64,000 bases of DNA from positions 11,858,954-11,922,953 of the forward strand of contig CM056563.1 of assembly GCA_029721515.1 (NCBI GenBank), written 5' to 3'. This stretch comes from Synanceia verrucosa. Lineage: Eukaryota > Chordata > Actinopteri > Perciformes > Synanceiidae. Positions 56,110 to 64,000 of this stretch are shown here, one piece after another. The translations under genes were made by a program, and so were the position numbers. Position 1 is the stretch's first letter, and each line of letters starts with the position of its first letter. The notes below the pieces were generated by a model. That model was not told the DNA's origin and did not search any database. It saw only the letters and a program-made list of their open reading frames with translations.

Positions 56110-57447
56110 TTGTCCCAAGGGCATTGAACACAAACTGACCCAGCCCTTGCAGGGAATGCTTTCTCTCATTTTTGGTCCTCGTCCTGAACGACAGGAGCTT
56201 TGTGCTGCGTTAGACATTCCTTCAGCTCCAGCTCTCAGTGAGGAATGTGACTGTCAAGCAGCCGGCATAGTGGAAGTGGCTTGAATGTCTTTGAGCATAA
56301 CAACTTGAGCTTCAAGTCAAAACCTGATTACAGTCATGCCGATAAAACGTGCAGCTCACAGTTACCAATCTGTCGTGAATCAGTGTTTGCATTTAAGTTC
56401 AAAGGGGAAGTTTTTCCCTCTTTCCAAAGCCGAGCGGAGAAAGAATAGTTTTTCCGTTCCCCCACCCCAACACGCTCCCACACCCCCTTCTCTGAACCGT
56501 CCAACTTGAAATTGGAAACTATGATTTCCATGGTGTCGTAGTAGTCTTTTCTTTTCCATTTTTTTCCATAGTCCTCCACATTGGCTAAGGCATTTATCTT
56601 GTTTGGACACGTCCTGCCTCAGTGGAAGAGTTACGGAGGCTCTCATACAGTAGAGAGAGTCAGACTGGAACTGGGATTTCTTAAGGATATTACTATTGTT
56701 GTGTTGTTGTGGATGCTGGACCATATTTAATATCTGATACTGTTTTTACAGGTATCATTATCTGTCCAGCTTGTGTGGACAGTAAATATGTGCAGGAGCC
56801 AGGAGCTTTGCATGAATACTGGAAATAGATGGAAACAGCTAGATTTGCTCTGTCCGAAGATAAAATCTGCCTACCAGCGCATCAAAAGCTCACTAATTAA
56901 CATCTTCTACCTTTCTTGTTTAAGCAGCACAAAAAATGGACACATTGTGGTTTTACAGAGGGTAATGTCCTGGACTATTCAATAGCCAGTCGCCTTTCTG
57001 GTCCAAGTCAAGAAATTGGTTGTCGCCTCTAAAACTGTGAATTGTGCACTTTGGTTTTTCAACTGATTAAGGAGGCTAAATGAGAGCTTAGGTGCTAATT
57101 GTGTGAGCTTCAGAGCTGCTGGACGGCAGATTTTGACAGATCCAGGGTACCTGTTTCCAGACAGTGTGCTAAACTAGGCTAACTGGCTGCAGCTTCATAT
57201 ATAACAGATATGAGATTCACATCTAACTCTGCAAAATTTCAATCTATTCATTAAGGCAAGCATGGCTATTCTGCAATCCCGCTTTTGCTCTGTCATCAGC
57301 TAACCAGACAGTTAGTCACCCAGCCAACAAGATCAACCAGCCAGCCCATCAGTTTACCAGCTTTCCTGTCTGCTAAACCAGCTCCGAGCCAGAAAACAAA
57401 ACTGTATTCACTCTCTCAGTTCCTCTGTGACTCACTAAACGATCCAC

Positions 57448-57478
<31 letters not shown>

Positions 57479-60400
57479 GGCAGGTCAGAGGTCGTCAGCT
57501 CACTCTGTTCACTGTTTTCATTGCTGTCTGTAAGAAAAGATGGTAATATCTGTCCTGTAAACCTTTGGACAGCTCCATAAATGCAGAGGCGGTGGAAGGG
57601 CTGATGTGGGCTTGTCTTGTATGATCAGGGAGTTTTCTTGTTTTTTTCCTCCACTCATCAATTCTATGACTTGTCAGGGTGTTTCTGTGTGTGCACTAGT
57701 CTGTTTCCATAATTAACTATCTCCCTGAGGCCTGATCTCTTCTTGTGAGCACAGTAAAGCCTGCTGCATGAGACGTGAAGCTGGATAATTTAATGTGAAG
57801 ATCATCATGCTTCTTTTTTAATGGGTTATGATGTTAAGACAAGGAATATATGCCAGTATATCATATCATACACAAAAGAAGTAGACAGGTAACAGAGAAT
57901 AGTGAATCGTTCAAAACAGGCTGTAATTTATTATCACGGAGATTAGATTTTGTACTACTTGGCGTGTATCTTGGGGGTCTTTTGGAAAACTCAGCAGAGA
58001 CAATAGATCACCCATCGTATCCAGTCCTGTCTTTCCTTCTTGTCTGGATCCAACTGATTTGTCACCAGAAAGAGTTAGACTTCCATACATTAATCAGAGC
58101 TGTGGATCAGCTGAATGGTGAGCGAATCAATTGGATCCAGACGAGGCAGCCAAGTCCAGCTGTGGTCTGGCAGCAGGAAAGAAGCAGGAGGAAAAGTATG
58201 CGAGAGAGAGAGACAGATATGCCTTAAAGAGAGCAAATTACTGAGGATAAAAGTGAAGGAAGAATAGTGAGAGCAAGATGGGGATCAGACAGTAGATGAG
58301 AGGCCCTGTGATGTAGTGATACAGCTGGATGTTTACACGGGAACAGGATGAGGAAGTGGCTACTTAAAGGCCGTACTAGTCTTTTGTGTGCTTCAGCAGA
58401 TTAACTAAAATCTTATACTTTTGTATACATTACTTGTGACCATTTCCTGAAACATACCATCGTTATTAGACTATTCCCTCCATTCAGCCACTGGTTTCAG
58501 TTCATTTCAGTAAGATATGGAAATGAATGACAGGAGCTTTGTGTTTATTGTCACATGATCATAAAGCTGTGAGCAGGGAATGAAAATTCTCACATGTGGT
58601 GCATTCAAGGACACTCTGACATCTGAGATCACAGGGTGCCAGATGGAAGCCTCTCAGTGCTACCGAATTCAGCATCAGTGTTTTTTGTATTTTGGAATCA
58701 AACTATGAAAACCACTGTGGGCAATGTAGCAAATCTATCAACAATAACAATATTGGATATTTATAAGATTGACATTTTCAATGTGAGGAAGTAACTTTTT
58801 TTGTTTTAACTGGATTTGCAGAAACAGACACTCCTATTCTCAGTGATTTTCCAGAAAGTAGTATTATAAATAACTTCATGCACATTTCACCCACTCCTAC
58901 TTACTTTATCTTTAATGCACACATTTGTCGTTATATTACCATGTGATGAAAACTTTCCCAAAACAAATTAATAAATAGTAACTGAAGGATTAATCATCTC
59001 ACCACTGTTTCAATTAGGGCTGCACTGATCTGGCTGCCCCAAAGGTAGAAATTAGTCTGGAAAATCGTCTGTTGTAAGAAAAAGCAAAAAAAGGTAAGTA
59101 GTTTAAACATGTAAAAACTCACCCATAGTTCACTGCTAATGAAGTAAAACCAGTAGAACAGGCCTGCAGTCAGGATGACTCATCATTTATCCCTGATAAT
59201 ATCTCAGCAGCAAGACAAAGAAGCTTTCCCTGTTCGCCTGTAATAATAATAATAATAATATTAGTAATATTAGTAATAATACATTGTACTTATGTAGCAC
59301 TTTTCATGACATAAAGTTGCTTTACAGTATAGATGCATCATTCATTCACTCCTCATTCACACTTGTTGATGGTAAGCTACATGGTGTATTACCTATTATC
59401 TGCTGTGTTTCCCTTCGTCTGGCTGTCAGAGCTGAAATGTTGCACGCTGCAATGTAAAGCTAGACAAACAGCAATGACATCCTCCATCATATTTCAATAA
59501 CAAGAGCAGGATGGATCAATTTGTAGCTTTCACCTGGGTTGTTTCTGTTTAACAGGAAAGAAATGTCTGTGTATGTATCCTCTAGTCACAGTAGACCTGT
59601 TTTGTTTGCTCTGGTTTTCTAATTTTGCATTTTATGGCCACACAGATTGAGAGGCGGTTGGAGTTGGTGCGTTTGGTATCGCACAACACACACAAGAGGC
59701 TGGTGTCCTGTCTGCAGGGTCAATTGGGCACAGACAGCGAAAAGAGACATGTAAGACCTGAAACTCTCAGTGTGTCTTCACTGCTCTTTCACTCAGCAGC
59801 TGCACTTTCTTGACATTCACAACTTTGGACAGGCCTGTCAGAAACTCATCGCTGTGCTACATAGTCACTGTAAGAGTCACTCTGCAGCTCGTACAGAAAG
59901 GGAATATGAATGAATCACTCTAACACCAATGCCAGTGTTAGAAAGGACCTGCTAAGAACACATAGCATATCCTCTTATGTAACACACTGATATGAGAGAC
60001 ATTCAGTGGAAAAATATTCAACGCTGGCCTCCTGCCAGCTTCACTATCACTGAATAACAGACTGTCTGATCCTCAGCACACATTAAACTGACAGAATTCT
60101 GAGGGAATCAGTGTCTTATGTTTTACCTTCTTTCTTCTGACATGCCTGCAGCTAATCTTTGTGTTATCTTTTGGATATATTGTCATTGGCTAAGCATTGG
60201 TTTCTGGTCTGCTCGTAGAAAAAGCTGCCCCTGACGATGCTCTCCCAGGCCATGCAGGAGGGAGGCAGTCAGCTGGGAGACGAGAGTTTGATTGGGTGAG
60301 AACCAAAGTTTTACTACTATATTTTGTTATATGCAAGGTAGTTGGAAAAGTATTGAAGACTCCCTGCAAAACTAACCAAATACAAACATTAAAAGTGATT

Positions 60401-63400
60401 ATTTGAATGGGAGAATTGTGAAGGGTCTCACAGGGGGGCCTCTTATGTCTTCTTTTACATTAAAATCTTTCTCCTCTATGATAACAGATGTGCTAACAGC
60501 CTTATTCGTATTCATTCCTGTGTGTGAGCAGCAAGATGATGGATGTGTGTGGGGAGGCGGAGAGCAGGTTAGCGACTGAACTGATGCAACATGAAGTCCA
60601 GATTGAGAGAGACATCCTGGATCCTCTGAACCAGCTGGCTGAGGTAAAACACTGCAGCTCTTGTCACTCATGATGTGCATGCATATGTGTTTAAATTGTG
60701 AATTTGCAGTGAGGCTCTATAATCTTGAGGAACTAGCAAGAGTCCACTAAATTTTAAAAATAATCCAACCCAGTCCAGTGTTGCCAACTATTTACCAATC
60801 AAAGTATCTAGCAGCACTAGATCCAAAGTCCCTAAATCTAGCAAGAAAGTCAGCAACACTGACAGTCCGTCCATTCAGGCCTCCTTCCAAAGCCACTCAT
60901 AATCATCATTATGATCATAATCAGTGAACATCACTGTAGTACCCACATCTGTTGATTTAGCAGCTTGTGGAAGTGGTGTGCAATGATACCTATATCCTGT
61001 CCAATCATTTCATTTTGACCGAATACAATGAATGAACATGCTTATTACAGTCCTGCATTTTATTAATTGATTGTTGTCAGGATTTAATGACAATTTAACA
61101 CATTCAAATTCAACAAAAACAATGTATTTCAACAACACTACCAGCCCCAGCATGAAGGCAAATTACTATTGACTGAAACAGTCACACTGTGAGCCTGTGC
61201 AGGATCTGTGTGCACTGTTTAATCCTATGATTGTGCCAAATTAAACATGGTCTTTGGCATCTTTTTGTTTTGTGTCACTATTCTGGAGGATTCATATTTA
61301 CAAAGTGTTCTCACGGGAAAGGTGTTATCTTCTGATGAAGCGTATATGCACTCACAATCCTCACCGTCTCTCTCTCACAGATCGACATTCCCAATATACT
61401 CAAACAGAGAAAACAACTCGCCAGGCTGGTTCTGGATTACGACTCGGCCAAGACGAGGTACACGTGAATTAATTGTATTTTCAAATGTTAATTTCAATTG
61501 CACAACATTTAAATAGCATATTTAGGATTTTGTGGAAATCAGACTTGCATAGATGTCTAATTAATGTCTTGACATGCAGGTGGTACCAGGCAACGAAGTC
61601 CAATAACCAGGCCATGGCATCTAAGGCTGATTCACTCAAAGACGAGATGGACGAAGCGCTCAACAAAGTAGAAATATGCAAGGTAGATCTTGTTTTCTCT
61701 CTTGCAATTGACAGTTTTTCACAACAGCACAATGCTTCATCATCTGTGGTTTGGTCATGTAGTATTTAAGCTAATGGCTACACAGTCCACCCAGGGCCTC
61801 TTCATCAGGTTAGGATCATACATTATAAACTGGCTGAACAAAGGAAGCCTTGTGCACATCTATGCACATTATTAAGACTGCGTAATTAAAGGTTATTGCT
61901 TTGTCATCTGGAGTTCATCTGTGTCGTAATGAAAAGTTTCTGTGCAAAGTAAAATGAAGGTTTATGGTTGCCATAATGTTTGCCATGTATGGAAATATCT
62001 ATTCATGTTGTTTTCATCCTACAGGACCAGCTCTCTGCTGACTTGTACAACTTTGCCTCCAAAGAGGGAGATTATGCACGATATTACGTCATGGTGAGTG
62101 CACTTGACTTTAAGTGATCTGGATCTGAAATGGAAATGTGATGCAAATATGGTTCATTCTACTATAACGGTATTATCTGGTAATGCAGCGTAAAGGCTAT
62201 ATGCCAAATGATTGTTTACATGACCTGTGATTATGTTTGTGTATGTAAAACAGCTATTAGAGGCCCAGGCAGACTACCACAGGAGGTCTCTGGCAGCTCT
62301 GGAGGCAGCTATACCGACCATCCAAATACAGCAAGGTGACCCACAAGATATTCTTTTAATCTGCTAACAATATAAAAACCTTACTTTTGCATGCATTCAT
62401 CACTAAACCCCAGTATAGTTTAAGAGTTGGTGACTGTAGTCATCGATATATTGAACAGCAGACAAGCTGCTCTGTACTCTGTTGTCATGGCTTGTTGACA
62501 GACAGTGCTTCTAAAATACATGAAAACAGGCAGCTCAACAAAAGCAAAGCCTTTTTTCTCTGTTTGGCAAATAGTAATATTTGTGTAAAGTCAGTAATTG
62601 TGCTTAAAACCTTAAATATTTCTATGATGAGAAGCTTTTATTTGCTTCATGAAAGCCAGCAGGACTGTGCTCCCGTTTTTTTTCCTCAGTGAAATTAGCA
62701 GTACAACTCTACTGTCTCAGACTTAGCTGATGTCACATCTGCTTTTTCTTTGCTCCTCATAAAAGAATTATTAACACGTTTTCACTTTGAGGTGGACATA
62801 CAGCCAATAGACTTTAATAAAGAGGAGTTTCCATAGTGCGTTTACTTGCACTCTAGTAACAAACCAATTCCTGCTATATATAAATTTCTGTAATATTTGT
62901 TGCCAATGTCTTGGCTTTTAACATGTGTGTATATGCATGGTAAAGGCAAGGACAGTATCATTGTGACAGCAAGATCATTTAACCTACTGTAATATTCTAA
63001 CATACCATAGACTGTCCAGCATAGAATAGTTGTATACAGACACAGAACAGGAAGTCAAACGCTGACCTGTCTCTTAGACTCGTGGATGGAGAAGCCAGCG
63101 TTTGGCACGGCTCTGGAGGAGCACCTGAAGAGGAGTAACCGTGAGATCGCTCTGCCCATCGAGGCCTGCGTCATGATGCTGCTGGAGACCGGCATGAAGG
63201 AGGAGGTATGGACAGAGTGACATCCGAAGAGTTGGAGAAGATGAAAGCAGAATAAAGGGCAAAGTTGAGGGTTAATTAACCAGAATTTGGACTTAAATTT
63301 GTACCCATAAAACGTCACTGCTGTACTCTGTCAGAGATGGAAGGAGATGTGGGTCATGAGGATTGCTCTCTAGAAAAGATGCCACATGCGGTCTGGAAAC

Positions 63401-63456
63401 ATCTGTGGCCAACTTGCGGTCAGTTAGCTTCAAGGCTACGGGAATATGTACTGCGT

Positions 63457-63496
<40 letters not shown>

Positions 63497-64000
63497 GCAT
63501 CTGTTATGAATTAGCATCTTCATTACTGCACTTTTAAAATGTAACAGACTCACTAGACTCCCCAAGGAGGACATTTTTATTAAAGGAAACAAAACTCCTG
63601 CTGTATGTCTGTCTGCTTCTCATCCTGAAAGAGCCACATCTCTATTGGTAAAAGTTTGTGGTGCACTTTAGTTACTTTACTTCTCCTTCCCTGATACCCA
63701 GACCCTTTAATTTTAGGACTGAAACCAGTCGTCTGTACCTGTCGAAAGAAAGCACTAATCAGTCATTTTCTTTACATTTTCCTGGCAGGGTCTTTTCAGA
63801 ATAGCTGCCGGAGCTTCAAAACTAAAGAAGCTAAAAGCAGCACTGGACTGCTCCACCTCACAGCTCGAGGAGTTCTACTCCGATCCCCACGCTGTCGCCG
63901 GTACAACCTCTTCTACAAATCTGCAAAAAAGTGAAACCATCTGGTGCAGATCATTTACTCATAGCTTTTCTCTTGATACACAGGAGCCCTGAAGTCCTAC
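50416..64000 (+). CDS. arhgap17: Rho GTPase-activating protein 17 (RICH1/nadrin), 5' part
   Basis: Twelve coding exons are visible: 50416-50468, 54377-54416, 59646-59750, 60219-60295, 60532-60643, 61381-61457, 61580-61682, 62025-62093, 62254-62335, 63078-63205, 63789-63900 and 63984 to the edge. All phases join, giving 325 residues of about 880 in human. The start MKKQFNRMRQLANQTVGR is nearly identical to human. Residues 1-240 form the BAR domain, which bends membranes and binds them at cell junctions. The RhoGAP domain begins at about 250 (PAFGTALEEHL), with the arginine finger R286 in EEGLFRIAAG. The protein inactivates Cdc42/Rac1 and supports tight junctions and exocytosis in mammals. The rest of RhoGAP and the proline-rich tail lie beyond the window. 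Teleosts may have a and b copies; which this is cannot be told. SH3BP1 and ARHGAP44 are relatives, but the sequence fits ARHGAP17 best. Confidence 0.95.
52374..52726 (-). mobile_element. Near full-length tRNA-derived SINE, arhgap17 intron 1
   Basis: Same family and orientation as the copy at 8247. On minus it begins GGGCGGCAAGGTGGTGCAG, has an A-box-like GTGGTTAGC and a B-box-like GGTTCGATTCC, and ends in ATGGATGGATG. A 7-bp duplication AAATGAT flanks it at 52367-52373 and 52727-52733. Its close similarity to the 8-kb copy suggests both are fairly young. Confidence 0.85.
53900..54307. repeat. TA/ACGT-rich palindromic array, arhgap17 intron 1
   Basis: About 410 bp consist of TA dinucleotides broken by ACGT, ATGC and CACGTG motifs, most of them self-complementary. 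It ends 69 bases before the exon 2 start at 54377. The terminal 29 bp at each end of 54204-54313 form an inverted repeat that includes the non-repetitive CAGAAATT/AATTTCTG. Open frames here are meaningless Tyr-Ile repeats. Confidence 0.95.
55663..55773. repeat. Long (GT)n with GCGT interruptions, arhgap17 intron 2
   Basis: About 110 bp of GT repeats with scattered GC, able to adopt Z-DNA. Confidence 0.95.
56079..56107. repeat. (CA)n, arhgap17 intron 2
   Basis: Pure CA run in the intron. Confidence 0.95.
57448..57473. repeat. Poly-T tract of 26, arhgap17 intron 2
   Basis: Uninterrupted T run. It may be the poly(A) tail of a minus-strand retroposon, but no body is recognised to its right. Confidence 0.85.
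59239..59340. repeat. (ATA)n and a dispersed-repeat fragment, arhgap17 intron 2
   Basis: An ATA/ATT run is followed by TACTTATGTAGCACTTTTCA and GCTTTACAGTA. I know this as part of a common fish dispersed repeat. Only a fragment is present. Confidence 0.4.
63455..63494. repeat. (GT)n, arhgap17 intron 10
   Basis: TG run with one TATG interruption, between the RhoGAP exons at 63078-63205 and 63789-63900. Confidence 0.95.

Overview
This is a 64 kb piece of a vertebrate nuclear genome, almost certainly from a ray-finned (teleost) fish. The evidence is spliced genes with canonical GT/AG introns, long (CA)n/(GA)n/(TA)n microsatellites, fish-type tRNA-derived SINEs, LINE and hAT relics, and five recognisable vertebrate gene families. 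Gene names come from comparing translated exons with family sequences I know; no search was run.

Layout. 1-19.4 kb: a gene desert with repeats, including a LINE that carries a nested SINE, a hAT-like transposon near 13 kb, and a CpG-retaining block at 18.3-18.8 kb. 19,864-25,573 (+): cbx4, a Polycomb chromodomain protein and SUMO E3 ligase. 32,241-34,975 (+): cbx8, its tandem paralogue with the same exon lengths. 37,547-40,772 (+): a meteorin-family secreted factor, probably metrnl. 45,851-47,364 (-): an aquaporin-8 paralogue. 50,416 to beyond 64,000 (+): the first twelve coding exons of arhgap17 (BAR plus the start of RhoGAP); the gene runs off the right edge.

Cbx4 and Cbx8 are alternative chromodomain subunits of canonical PRC1. 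Both read H3K27me3 through the chromodomain and bind RING1 through the C-terminal Pc box. In human, CBX2/8/4 and METRNL lie on 17q25, while AQP8 and ARHGAP17 are neighbours on 16p12. The window therefore joins two human blocks. cbx2, expected beside cbx8, is not between cbx8 and metrnl.

I found no wholly new biological system. The points most worth checking are: fish Cbx4 seems to lack the second SUMO-interacting motif but has two CtBP-type PxDL motifs; cbx4 has an open in-frame 5' extension whose ATG is fused to a CRE; cbx8 has an out-of-frame upstream ATG overlapping its start; Aqp8 has NPP instead of NPA in its first pore motif; a (GA)/(CT) inverted repeat sits just before the meteorin start; a roughly 410 bp TA/ACGT array lies next to arhgap17 exon 2; and two nested retroposon insertions have readable target-site duplications.
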